Assembly: GCA_015680685.1 (NCBI GenBank)
Contig: MNCI01006062.1
Coordinates: 269,617-324,719 of the forward strand
Length of the DNA stretch: 55,103 bases
Direction of reading: 5' to 3'
Source: Gnetum montanum
Taxonomy: Eukaryota; Streptophyta; Gnetopsida; Gnetales; Gnetaceae
The stretch's first letter is position 1, and each line of letters opens with the position of its first letter. Positions 45,190 to 55,103 of the stretch are shown one piece after another. The notes under the pieces are model-generated. The model did not search any database. It was not told the origin of the DNA and worked only from the letters and a program-made list of their open reading frames with translations. A program made the translations under genes and the position numbers.

Positions 45190-46262
45190 TAAAGGGAAGT
45201 TTTTATTAATATTTATTGGTCTTTGGAAGCTTCAAGATGATGTGGAATTGTTGGAGAAGTATAAGATACAATAGTTATACAACTGGGTCCTCCCCATAAT
45301 AAGCCCTAGCCCTTAATGCTCTTGTATAACTACACCTAGAAGTGTCCTTAGGCACTTAAGGAGTTGAATGTAACACTTACTTGTTTAGCAAAACACACAT
45401 GTTAGTACCACCAAATTGGAAAATAACTCTATGTTACACAAAATCACAAGTTAAGATTATTCATACAATGAGATGAGATGGACTTAGAAGGGATTGCAAA
45501 AATTGGGACATAAGGTATCTTACCATAAGAATAATGAATTTTTGTGTTTTATTAGTGATTAAAGTGATCATCAACCTTTCTATCCAAGATTCAAAACAAG
45601 TTCCTGCCACATTCTAGTGACATTGCATTCTCTCATCTTTTGGAATTACAACCTACCACTATTGCTAGGAGTACTGTCACTTGGCATATTATCCAAGGGA
45701 GGAGTTTATTCATGGCACTCTTTATTTTTAGATTTCTAAGAAGTCACCTACCTTCAAGCATGGATAGCATGTATTTCTAATGGAACCCCAAGAAACTTAT
45801 TCTATGTTGTTTTATTTTTATCTATGTCAACATGACCAGAGAACTACCTTCAAGCATGTGTAACATGTCTTTCCAGTGACATGGTGAGGCAACACTTATT
45901 ACACCCTTACTCACATTTTTCATTAAATCTACAAGGATATAATACAAACTAGACAACATGATAGAACTAACAAAAGTAATCCAAGAGAATCCACAAATCC
46001 CTTTGATGTCACACCCTTAACATTCCCACTTGGTTCTCCACTTTTTGGTCCAAACATAATGATCACAAGTTTATTCTTAGTTGTTTGGTGCGAAGAATAT
46101 CATTATGGCCATGGTAAGAACCTCTTATTAATGGGATGGATGGATGAATATTGTGGGCTCACTGTTCAAATAATCAGCCCTTTATAACTTGATAACATAG
46201 AGAAATCATCACTTTATTAGACTACATCTTGCCTTATTCATTATGTGTTTTATTAACAATCA
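45190..46262 (-). repeat. Repeat block A, behind the integrase of the minus-strand element
   Basis: Aligns in the same orientation with 52650-53770. Shared words include GG.TCCTCCCCA, TAATGC.CTTG.GTAAC.ACACCT, CAAAACACACA, ACAATGAGATG.GATG, GACATAAGGTA, CACCTACCTTCAAGCATGGAT, GAGAATCCACAA and GAACCTCTTATTAAT. Read on the minus strand it starts TGATTGTTAATAAAACAC and lies downstream of the integrase tail, as expected of a 3' LTR or 3' untranslated region. Confidence 0.7.
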
Positions 46263-46450
46263 AAATTATTTACAATGGAAATGAAAACAAAGTATGAAAA
46301 AGATAGTAAAAATCTGAAAAACATGTAAACAAATAAAAATGTCAAAGAATGGAAAATCATTAAAGAAGTGAAAAATGTAGAAGAATATTAAAAATTTATG
46401 AAATGAAAAAGTATTTTAAAATGTGTAAAATGAAAAATTTAGTGAAGTAC
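46263..46450 (-). repeat. A-rich (minus strand T-rich) tract behind integrase
   Basis: Words such as GAAAAA.ATGTAAA recur loosely. Same position and composition as the T-rich tract at 26985-27200 of the plus-strand element. Confidence 0.6.
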
Positions 46451-47640
46451 CTATGGTTCTAGATTGATACCCGCACAACTATCATTAAGGTCAGTTAAAT
46501 GGAAGAGAGAACAAGTAGAAGACTTCTTGGAAGATTCGTAGTAAGGTTTGACTTGTTGGATATTGACAAGAATAAGCTTATGTGGAAAAGATGGGTGATA
46601 GATATGTAAGGCACCTGATGGATAAATGTCTTGCATAATGTATGATCCCTCCCAAAGTGTCTGAAATTTAGCTTTTTGGGGTAAATGACTAGGACTATAA
46701 TAAAGGACCTTATCACCCAATTGTATGGTTACATGCCTTATCTATTTATCATGCCTAAGTTTGGAGTAATGCTTATGGACTTCACTATTCATGAGTGCTA
46801 TAAGATATAAGTTCATAAGACGTTCCTTTTGCACTAAGCTCACATCAAGGTTAAGTTCAATAGCAGTAGCTAAAGTATGAAGTTCTGCCTAGATTGGAAG
46901 CATTGGCAACTTAACATAGACTAACTCATATGGTGTGTACCCTATAGGTAGTTTCCATGATGTTCTATAGGCCCATAGAGGATCATTTAATTTAGTACTC
47001 CAATCCCTCCTAAACCTGCTAGCCATCCTAGTAAGTGTTCTAGTAATTTCGTGGTCAGTTACTTTAGCTTGACCATTTGCTTGGGGATGATATGGTGTTG
47101 TTAACTTATGGTTCACCCCAAGTTGTTGCATGAGCTTTTTAAATGTAGCACCAATGAACTGAGTCCCATTATCGGATATAAGAATCCTTGGTACTCTAAA
47201 TCTATTCACCAGATGTTATTGGAAAAATTTGATAACTTTTTTTTCTTGTACAGTCTTTTACTATTGTTTCCTATGCCCACTTCATATAGTAATACATAGT
47301 CACAATCATATATAACTTTTCATTCAACATCAGATGAATAGATCCCATAAAGCTAATTCCCTATATACCAAAAGGTTCCAATGGTTATATCCAGTGTTGC
47401 GAGCCTCCATATCTAGCAGTAATTCCTCCATCACTTTGGTAGCATTCACAAGATTGTTCGAAAGTGTGGACATCTCTGAATAAAGCAGGCCAAAAGTAGC
47501 CTACCATCATCAACTTGAGTGTCATTCTACACCCTATGTAGTGGCCACCACATGGGCATTCATGGTTGTCCTATAAGACTCTCTATTGGTCACACTCTAG
47601 CACACAACATCTAACAAGCCCATCTCCGCATATCATGTAC
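46451..47640 (-). pseudogene. INT: Integrase of the minus-strand Athila-like element
   Basis: On the minus strand: zinc-binding segment at about 47570-47430 (CGGHYIGCRMTLKLMMVGYFWPALF, then CECYQSDGG), and core start MIVTMYYYMKWA, where the first catalytic Asp is replaced. An open frame 47209-46889 has RVPRILISDNGTQFIGATFKKL (second Asp kept), YHPQANGQAKVTDHEITRTL (the catalytic Glu is Lys) and LWAYRTSWKLPIGYTPYELVY. The C-terminal tail 46720-46451 is open: KVLYYSPSHL, KFQTLWEGSYIMQDIYPSGA, LILVNIQQVKPYYE. Stops and frame changes lie between them. The tail matches the one at 26690-26880, so the two elements belong to one family. Confidence 0.88.
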
Positions 47641-48420
47641 ATATTACCATTAATTTCCATATACTATTATGCTCTATGAAAGAATTGCTCATGTTGTTTC
47701 CTACTCCATTCAATAGGAAGCTCTTGTGTTGTTAGATAAGTCAGGTACTCTATGGTCCATGGCTTCCCTATTGAATTTACAACCTTTATTATTCTAGTAA
47801 ACAAATCCTCATTGGGAAATTGGTCTGATAAAGGTTCCACTCAATTGTCTAAACCCCATCTCAACCTTAATAGATGATCACCTGGTACATTTTATGTTCC
47901 TTTCTTATCAATCATCGTGATGTCAAACTCTTACAAAATCACAAGCCATCTTATCACTCTAAGACTAACTGGTGGTTTATTCATAAGAAATCAGATGGCA
48001 CTATGATCAATGTGGACATAGATCTGGTACCTGAGCACATAATGTCTATACTTTTCAAGCACATACACCATGGCCATCAGCTCCTTTTCAATTGTAGTTT
48101 AGTTTAATTGTGCTCTAATGATTCTCTTTCTAGCGTAGTGTATGTAATATGATCTTTTCTAATCATCTATTTGTATCAATACTACACTAAGTACATAGTT
48201 AGAAGCATCAATCATGATATCAAAAGGTCTTGACCAATTCAAAGCTTAGAGGATTGATATCTCTAGTAATTTTTGCTTCAAATTTTCAAATTCCTTTTCA
48301 CATGACTCAATCCACTTGAAGGATGCAGCCTTCTTCGTGAGTTCTACAAGCAACTTGGCTATCTTTAAAATGTTTTCAATGAATCTCCTATAGTATCCCA
48401 TGCGGCCTAAGAATGATTGC
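47641..48420 (-). pseudogene. RNase H and connection region of the minus-strand Athila-like element
   Basis: A short open frame at 48431-48246 reads DVQSFLGRMGYYRRFIENILKIAKLLVELTKKAASFKWIESCEKEFENLK, here given only in outline: it is the RT-RNase H connection. The RNase H itself (about 48240-47880) is broken by several stops and frame changes. Its order (connection, RNase H, then integrase) matches the plus-strand element. Confidence 0.65.
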
Positions 48421-49190
48421 ACATCTTTCACTATCTATGGCCATTGAGTGATATTCTGGATGACTCTAATCTTTTTGAGATCTACCTCAATACCTTTCTA
48501 GGAGATTTTATGACCTAGCACTATACCTTCTTAGACCATGAGATGGCTCTTCTACTAGTTGAGCTTTAGATTATTTTCAATACAACTCTTGAGTACCTAC
48601 TTCAATTGGTCTAGTGCTTATTCAAAATCTAGCCCATACATTGAGAAATCATCCATAAACACTTCAATACCATTACCTATCTGCTTCTAGAAGATGCTTA
48701 ATACTAGTCTCAAGAAGGTGGCTGGTGCATTGCAAAGCCCAAAGGGCATCTATCTGTAGGCAAATGTTCTTCATGCACTAGTGAACATTGTTTTTTCTTG
48801 GTCTTCAGGTGTAATACAGATCTGATTATGTTCACTATATCTATCTAAAAAACTATAATATTCATGTCATGCAATAGTGTCTAGGACCTTATCAACAAAT
48901 GGCAAAGGGAAGTGATCCTTGAATGTGGTAGAGTTCAACATCTAAAAGCCAATGCAGACTTGCCATTTATCCCTTTTTAAAAAAAATCACTAAAGTACTA
49001 ACCCAATCATTATCCATGATAGGATATATAAATCTTACCATTAGTAATTTCTCCAATTCTTACTTGACTACGTCCTTCAATTTAGGATTGAGTCTTCATT
49101 AAGGTTGACATCATGGTTAAACTACAATATCAGTATAGATCCAGTATTTACAAATTCATTGATCAATTCCTGTGATCTCATTATAAGACA
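48421..49190 (-). pseudogene. RT: Reverse transcriptase of the minus-strand Athila-like element
   Basis: Minus-strand RT remnant. The catalytic block at about 48665-48640 reads EVFMDDFSMYG, with FMDD intact and the Athila-type context. Upstream, a MPFGLCNAPATF-like stretch appears at about 48760-48710 (CPLGFAMHQPPS in a shifted frame), and further fragments reach to about 49130. Downstream, LNLSTSRRAISW-like and VLG..IS..GI-like pieces follow. Frameshifts are frequent. Confidence 0.75.
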
Positions 49191-49660
49191 ATGCAAATTC
49201 TATGGGCCATTTGTTAATCACTTCCACTAGCTTCCTTTTCTATTCTTCTTTTATGTTGGCATCGATAATTACTGACTCCTTATTGTTCAAAAATTCATAT
49301 TCTAAAGTTGGTGGTAGGGCTTTTAATTTTAGTGATTCTGGTTCCATTGTGTCTAGGATCTCCAAGTATCCTTATTTGTCTCTTCTTCCTAGTTGATGTG
49401 TAGGTACGATTGGCCTTTCCGTAATCATTCTAACTTATTAATTTTTGCAACGTAGGCACTAATGATTTGTTCTTCTAAATCCATGTACTTATTAGATTGA
49501 GTTTATACACTTGTGATCAGCTAGTAGGTGCCCTCTTATTATGTGGCTGCTACATTCAGAAAATTTTGTACACATATCATTTCTACACATCTATTGCATG
49601 CCTTGGTATCCTCTTGTTTAATAGCCCAAATTCTCTGCACACAAGTGCATCCATTATCGT
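49191..49660 (-). other. Protease-RT linker of the minus-strand element, broken
   Basis: No domain recognised. The plus-strand frames at 49202-49396 and 49497-49740 are shadows. A repeat of the plus-strand element's linker text (around 23790-23930) is recognisable in reverse complement near 49510-49680, which supports a common family. Confidence 0.45.
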
Positions 49661-50060
49661 TGTATGCAATACATGGAACTCTTCATCTCTGTATGATTCC
49701 AGTTTCATCTTCCTTGGAAATCTCTAAGAACAAATCATGAATCCCAAGCTTAGCATCAACATTGCTAAGCCAAGCTCTTCCCATGGTGATTGGGAATTCT
49801 CCCTTGTTCTTCACCATGAGAATGACTAGAAAACCAATAGGGTAAGACCAACCACTGATGGTGGTAATCACATCATCCACTTGTCCAAGTGGAACTATGA
49901 TCAATTAGTTCACAATCTCCAACTAAATGTTACTATTCTTTAGTGGCAGTAGATTCTAGGCCTGATACATATCTTGAGAGATCAAGTTCACTCTTAACCT
50001 AGAATTAAGTAGAACTTTGCATGGTTTCTCTCATACTACTTGGAGATAAACTAAGGGACT
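49661..50060 (-). pseudogene. pro: Aspartic protease region of the minus-strand Athila-like element
   Basis: The active-site block at about 50025-49980 reads KVLLNSRLRVNLISQDMY: the Asp of D-S-G is Asn and the Gly is Arg, so activity is lost. The open frame 49904-49683 follows with VDDVITTISGWSYPIGFLVI and FPITMGRAWLSNVDAKLGI, matching the flap and the LGRPWL segment of gypsy proteases and the text at 23600-23730 of the plus-strand element. Confidence 0.75.
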
Positions 50061-50961
50061 TCTTAAATCAGTTCTCTTTTGTAGAAGATCTCCTGCCTTG
50101 ATCAAGTGCATGATTGTCTAAGTAAGCATGACAATTGTGACATTCAAATTTGATGAAGTCAGAAGCTTTTTGTGTTGAGAGAATTGAATATATATGGGTT
50201 GTAAGTGGATGTGTTCCCCATCCATTAAATCTTTTCTGGACTTGTTCAAAAGAATGGTCATTTCTTGGTTTGGAATTTGCATGTGATTACCTCCTCTTAT
50301 GTACTAACCACCCTAGCAACATTCTTCGACTGCAATCATGATGGAAATTCCCCTTGCATGCCAAGAGGTGGCATTAGTAGTAGAGGATTTAGGTGTTGTC
50401 AAGAAGGACTAATAATTCATGGTTGCACATATGGGTTTGGGTATGTCCATGGTAGCATTGGTCTATGGTACTCTATTAGGTAGTATTTTAGAGTTTGAAC
50501 AGTAGCGGTCCTAGGAGAGATTGAACATAGGACATAGTATCCATAAGGATTAGGTTGTCAATATGGATCCTGTTGGCATGGTGGTGGCATGCCCCATGAC
50601 TGGGGTTTTTACCACTGCAAGTAATACTGCTCTTGTGGTTGTGTTACAACTCCACTAGGATAGTATGTTGGTTGGAAGAACTACTTGTAGTTACCTTGAG
50701 GATAAGGTAACCTCCTAAGCATTTGTTTCTTTACAAATCTAGGATTGAGCATCTATGCCCTTATTTCCTACAAATGTGCCATTACTAGATAGCAACCCTT
50801 AGATGTTTGTACTGATACACAACACATCATTCCTTATTGGTGGAGTTGGTGTCTGAACATTTAGCTATTGTAGCCACTTTTCCTTTTCATCCAACATCTT
50901 TTTTCTTTTTCTTGTATTTACCTTTTCCAAAGGCTTGCTCTACTCTCTCTTTCATAATCTT
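50061..50961 (-). pseudogene. gag: Gag remnant of the minus-strand Athila-like element
   Basis: Minus-strand reading in pieces: a Lys-rich start (VEQAFGKGKYKKKKKD, near 50940), a degenerate Cys segment (CYLVMAHL, about 50790), LRRLPYPQGNYK (about 50720-50690), and a Tyr/Gln/Pro-rich tail to about 50400. The same order of words occurs at 22560-22830 of the plus-strand element (YLIMSHL, then RRLPYPQGN). Many stops. Its left neighbour is an LTR (50962-51831) whose polypurine tract points to a different element. Confidence 0.6.
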
Positions 50962-51831
50962 TGATTAGTGGTGGGTGAGCTACCCCTACACTCAACCATA
51001 CGAATACGAGCATTCACACCTGATCTGGTTGAACTCTGTGGATAGGCTAGTTGTGGTGTCTAGATAGTTACACGTTAATCATAGTTCGCTGTCTTCACAC
51101 TTGCACTTGTATTTCCTTTGTCACGTATGGTTTAGTCCAGAGTGAGGCATATGATATGATCCTAAACTAGTGCTACTCCTAGAGACAATGGAAAATAATC
51201 TTAATTAAACTAATAAGCAATATGAAATGAAGTCTAAGCTAGCCTAAGTTTGATGAGCTTCCATTACTTAATCATCCATACACATCTTGGACCTCATGCA
51301 TGACTACTACTAGGATTACCAATCATAGATCCTAGGTACGCTACTGGGTTACCAAGTAGTCACACTTAAATGCTCGTGATTAAGTCGTACTCATTCCGCA
51401 GTTAACAACAAGAATAGTAAATGATGGTAAAAAAATATTAACTAAGAAAATAATAAACAAACAATAACAATTAAATAATTAAAACTAAGTGAATTCTGCA
51501 ATGATGAAGTAATCTCAATCTTTATTGTTGATCATGTGTGTGTCCAAGTACGTCACACTCAAATAAAGGTTCCGTAAAATTACAAGCATCACACTACGAG
51601 CGTGCACTTGGGAAAATAGTCTAACTCCTACGAAAACAAACTACAAGAGCCTCCCTACAATTAACCCAAAATATGCCTAAGTGTGGTGGAAGCACACTTC
51701 TTTATAGGCTAGAATAGATGTTGCATAAACAAGGCTGCGTATACGGGGCCTAGTATACACAGCCTGCCTAGTATACAGGCCCTAGTATATGGGGCCTAGT
51801 ATACACAGCCCTCGATAACCATGATTCATCA
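50962..51831 (-). repeat. LTR (3' type) with polypurine tract, minus strand
   Basis: On the minus strand it starts TGATGAATC at 51831 and ends GGGGTAGCTCACCCACCACTAATCA at 50962. The GTTAGACTATTTTCC, CCTTTATTTGAGTGT and GTGTAGGGGTAGCT blocks place it with the other LTRs. No matching target duplication was found at the two ends (ATCTT and TACCC), which with the polypurine tract suggests a 3' LTR of a truncated element rather than a solo LTR. Confidence 0.8.
51735..51812. repeat. Repeated CCTAGTATAC words and a 27-bp direct repeat in the LTR
   Basis: GGGGCCTAGTATACACAGCC occurs twice, with further CTAGTATA words between. GTATAC is a palindrome. The cluster lies near the LTR start, about 20 bp ahead of a TATA-like GCCTATAAAG (minus strand). 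Confidence 0.85.
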
Positions 51832-51880
51832 TACCCCCATGACTAAATAACAACTCGTCCTCAAGTCAAAGAAACTGAGG
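51832..51880 (-). other. Polypurine tract and conserved 3' end of a minus-strand element
   Basis: On the minus strand: GACTTGAGGACGAG, then TTAGTCATGGGGGTA directly ahead of the LTR. TTAGTCATGGGGGTA is identical to the tract at 32068-32082, and CTTGAGGACGAG is a common word at the 3' end of Athila-type elements. Confidence 0.7.
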
Positions 51881-51951
51881 AACAAGCTTAATTGAATACA
51901 CAGTGGATAGATATGGGATTATTGACTGACTAGAAATCTATTCATACTGCA

Positions 51952-52215
51952 GTGGATATGACAAAATTGGGACATAGACACAAAATGATAGAATTTATCA
52001 GAACTCATATGGTTCCTGGTGGTGGTGGTTCCTCCATGGGTCTTTTCCCTTGTCTTTTGCATCAGGCTTCTAAGATTGATACCATTAAAGAAGCACCTAA
52101 CGTTTCTCCTCTTCTATTTGAGGATTATGAGCTGTCCATGCTAAAGTTCCAATGTTTGATGAAGTCAGGATTTCCCATGGGCACAATAGTTGTGGGAATA
52201 CTTCATTGGCCTTGA
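51952..52215 (+). other. Open frame of 87 codons, unidentified
   Basis: Uninterrupted frame of average-looking composition (MIEFIRTHMVPGGGGSSMGL, later LLFEDYELSMLKFQCLMKSG) in a region where most frames are broken. The opposite strand is also open at 52356-52165. No family recognised. It could be chance, an exon remnant, or the 3' part of the truncated element to which the LTR at 51831 belongs. Confidence 0.2.
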
Positions 52216-52649
52216 CATGCCATGCCACAAATAGCCGTCATTCCTCTTCATAGGCTTGGGCCCCGACCTCTCCACCTTTTGCTTGGCCAGCTTGTGCAGT
52301 GACAGGAAGTCCTTGATGGATGCTAAATGATTGTGCCTCCTGCTCCCCCCGGGCATTTAATTGCACCTTAAGAAGGTCCTCCTTGTTATCCTCTTTTTAG
52401 GACCATCTATAATCACACAAAGATCAATTGTTAGTAAGGTTATTGAAAGAAGTTCAACTATTTCATACCTTACTTATTGCCTTAAGTAATTGTTGAATTC
52501 TTTGCTTAGTGTGATTTTAGAGTTAGAAAGTTTTTCAAGGAAGTTTCCCTAAAAGTTTAATGTTGGGCCTGGTTTGTTTAGGTGACACATCAAAGGACAT
52601 GTAATGGTTCTGCAGAACGTTTGATAAAATGCTGACAAAGGAATAAACA
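52216..52649. other. Stretch without recognised genes
   Basis: No coherent frame beyond the opposite-strand frame ending at 52165 and no repeat seen. Confidence 0.4.
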
Positions 52650-53770
52650 GATTTGACAATGAAGTACTTGGAGGGTATAAAATGATGCAGTGGTGTGCAA
52701 CAAGTACAAATTACAAAATTCATGCAAGTGGATCCTCCCCAAAGTAGGTTCCAACCTATAATGCCCTTGCGTAACCACACCTTAAAATATCCATAGGCAC
52801 TAGAAGGGTTAAATGTAATCTATACCGATGCAACAAAACACACACATGTAGATACCACTATGATGAGGTATGAATTTAATGCTACACAAGACACGAGTCA
52901 CAAATACATGAACAATGAGATGGGATGAATTGGAGAAGGAATTGTAGAGATTAGGACATAAGGTAACTGACTTAGGGCACAATGAATCATTAGTTTAGGG
53001 CATGATTAATGTGTCATTAGCCCATCGCTCCAAAATCAAGACCAAGTCCATACTTCTGATCAGTGACATTGCATTGTTTTTTTTTCCCCAATGATTGACA
53101 ACAATAAGAGCACCATTACAGCAAGGTGTACGATCACTTAGCATTTTGTTCAAGGGAGGAGTGATTCAGAATTGCTTTGCAGCACTTTGATCTTGATCTT
53201 TTTTTTTCTACTTCTTTTTTTTTTCTAGGTGGCCGCTTTGGCATAGTCTTCTTACTCTCTTTTTTTTTTCTTTTCTCTTTCTTTTCTCTGTGTGGCCACT
53301 TTGGTGCACACTTCTTTCATTTTTTGAATGTTTACTCTAGAGAAGCCACCTACCTTCAAGCATGGATGCATGCCTTTCCAGTGGGACCCCCTAGAACAGC
53401 ATTGAGTTTCCTTGATTGAGTGCCTTTTGATTACTCTTACTCCCATTTTTCGTTAGATCTACAAGGATCTTAGTACAACCAAGCTACATGATGGAAACTA
53501 CAAATGTCACCAAAGAGAATCCACAATGGCCATTCCCTCTTAGTCCATCATTTTTCACTTTAGGCATAATGAGCACAAAATTACTTTTAAGTTTCATGAT
53601 GACAAGAATATCATCATACCCAGAGTAGAACCTCTTATTAATAGAATATTTGGGTGGATGTGGTGGGTTCATTATCCAAATAATTAATCACCTAAGACTT
53701 GATAGCATAAAACAACACCTCAACCAACAAGCCACATGAGTGTTTTATTCGTAGATGAGATTACTCATCA
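52650..53770 (-). repeat. Repeat block B, second copy of the 45190-46262 block
   Basis: Alignable over about 1.0 kb with block A in the same orientation, with an extra T-rich insertion-like part at 53190-53320. On the minus strand it begins TGATGAGTAATC, an LTR-like start. It lies next to an AT-rich tract and the gag remnant of another minus-strand element. Confidence 0.7.
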
Positions 53771-53870
53771 AAAGATAAAAAGATAAAAAAATAAATTAAA
53801 AGGTGAAAAACTGGAAAAAAAAAGTTGAAAAATTAAAGAAACAGAAAAATATTTATTAATTCTGTGTTGT
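53771..53870 (-). repeat. A-rich low-complexity tract
   Basis: AAAAGATAAAAAGATAAAAAAATAAA and similar words. Same relative place as the tract next to block A. Confidence 0.6.
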
Positions 53871-55103
53871 TAGAATGGAGGATACCCCCCATAGCTAAAC
53901 GGTTGAGCATGGCTAGAACTAATAAATGGAAGGTGGGGATCCTTGCATGTTGAGAATATTGGGACCTGGTCATACTTACCCCATTGGGGTTCACACACTT
54001 GATTAGAGTTGACATAGTGGGGCAAGTTATAAGATGTGGTTAATTTATAAGGAGTTGACCCACTATGATATTTGTGACCGTAAGATTTTATGCAAGGATC
54101 CCCATGTGGCAATATTCATTGGGCCCCATAGTTGTTAGAGTGTTGATTATTGGCCCAAATAGAGTAATAGGAGGCATTGAGTTTGAGGAGGCAAATGCAT
54201 CACAGCGTTGAACTTGAGCTAAGTTGGAGGATGCAGTGGTTTCGGAACTGTGTTGTCTCTTTCTACGGTCCTACCTAAAGAAAGGATGCTTTCGATGTTG
54301 TGGAGGTTTCCCACTACTATTGACAGTAGCAGCACAAGTAACGTTCATGGGTTGGTGCTATGGTGTAAAGCCTTCTGGCATAAATGGTGGCGATGTAGAA
54401 GAGGGTGAAGTATGAGAATATTGAGGTTGAGGAGAAGTTTAAGGCATGTGAGGTGGTGATTTTGTTGGAGACGACATGGGCGGATAGTACTCGGGAGAAT
54501 GATAACGATGAGGTGAGGTAGAGCATGCTGATCCTGTTGGAGAAATAGGGTGTTGAACATACTAAGCATTTGGTGTTAGGACATATGAAGGGTATGGTCT
54601 AGTTGGCGATGGTCTCCCCCATGACTAAGGTTTTTACCACTGTGGTTGAACCCAATATTTCTGTATGAAATCTAGATGTAACATTCCTCCCCAATGCTCA
54701 GGTAAATGTGACAAAACTAGACATTGGCCTTTGGGGTGATCGTACAGACAAACGTTACATTGATATGTGAAATTGGTAGTTGAGTTCTTATTCTTATTAT
54801 CTTCTACCCTTTGTTTTGATTGTCGTGTGGTGTCCTGTCCTGTTTCTCAATTTGGCATAGTTCTTCCTCTAATAATGTTGGCATATTCTCCACATCTCTC
54901 ATGTACCTAGTCCATCATCTTATTGATCTTTGCCTCAATTTCATCTAGTGATTGTAGGATTGGCAAAGATGATTCCACCTCCTTGAAGTGAGTTGATTTC
55001 TCCTCTTCATGATCATGGACCCTAGTTAAGTTGAGATTTTGGTCCTATTGAGAACTTTCAACATTCTCCCATTTGGCTATTTCTCCTTCTTCTTTTGCTA
55101 CCC
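53871..55103 (-). pseudogene. gag: Gag remnant of a further minus-strand Athila-like element, open at the right edge
   Basis: On the minus strand a degenerate zinc-knuckle segment at about 54770-54690 reads CNVCLYDHPKGQCLVLSHLPE. A Tyr/Pro/Ser-rich tail follows (54660-54400: PTRPYPSYVL, HRYHSPEYYPP, PQPQYSHTSPSS), and further readable text reaches 53870 (YKLTTSYNLPHY; HAQPFSYGGYPP). The order equals that of the gag C-terminus at 22620-23110. The expected protease, RT and integrase do not follow: the next thing is the A-rich tract and block B. The pol region, about 4 kb in the sister element, therefore appears deleted. Confidence 0.6.

Overview
The window looks like nuclear DNA of a large-genome seed plant, and a conifer is my best guess. 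It is AT-rich, mostly CpG-poor, and filled with old, broken retrotransposons. I see no intact protein-coding gene, rRNA or tRNA gene, CRISPR array or bacterial operon. The organism call rests on the plant-type Ty3/gypsy lineages, their size and their decay; it is inference.

Layout. (1) About 1-19016, + strand: one giant Tat/Ogre-type Ty3/gypsy element, open at its left end. It carries gag, a protease region, reverse transcriptase, two successive RNase H domains (a Tat hallmark), integrase, a polypurine tract and a probable 3' LTR. The protease and RT parts lie 9.4 kb apart. Between them are (a) a minus-strand reading frame that behaves like a decayed six-exon gene (9784 down to 5046) and (b) a 2.5 kb array of diverged units of about 180 bp, each with a short hairpin. 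(2) 20033-32953, + strand: a complete but decayed Athila-like element with two LTRs and an extra reading frame between integrase and the 3' LTR. (3) About 32990-36495, + strand: an RTE-type LINE pseudogene, split near its C-terminus by a solo LTR. (4) 37009-38121, minus strand: an intron-free remnant of a CCR4-type mRNA deadenylase. (5) 39742-40541, minus strand: a solo LTR with a perfect 5-bp target duplication. (6) About 41090-41365: another LTR fragment. (7) 42780-45060: a segment that has kept its CpGs and has splice-like signals but no product I recognise. (8) About 45190-50960, minus strand: a second Athila-like element from gag to integrase with a repeat block behind it. (9) 50962-51831, minus strand: an LTR with its polypurine tract. 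(10) About 52650-55103, minus strand: a second copy of the repeat block and the gag part of a further element whose pol is missing.

The parts do not form a working host pathway. They were autonomous retroelements (gag for particles, protease, RT/RNase H for cDNA, integrase for insertion) and are now inactivated by stops, frameshifts and loss of catalytic acids. The most unusual content is the antisense multi-exon frame with its neighbouring hairpin array inside the first element. Next is the set of related LTRs, each with a different palindromic cluster near its start, most of them just ahead of a TATA-like box.
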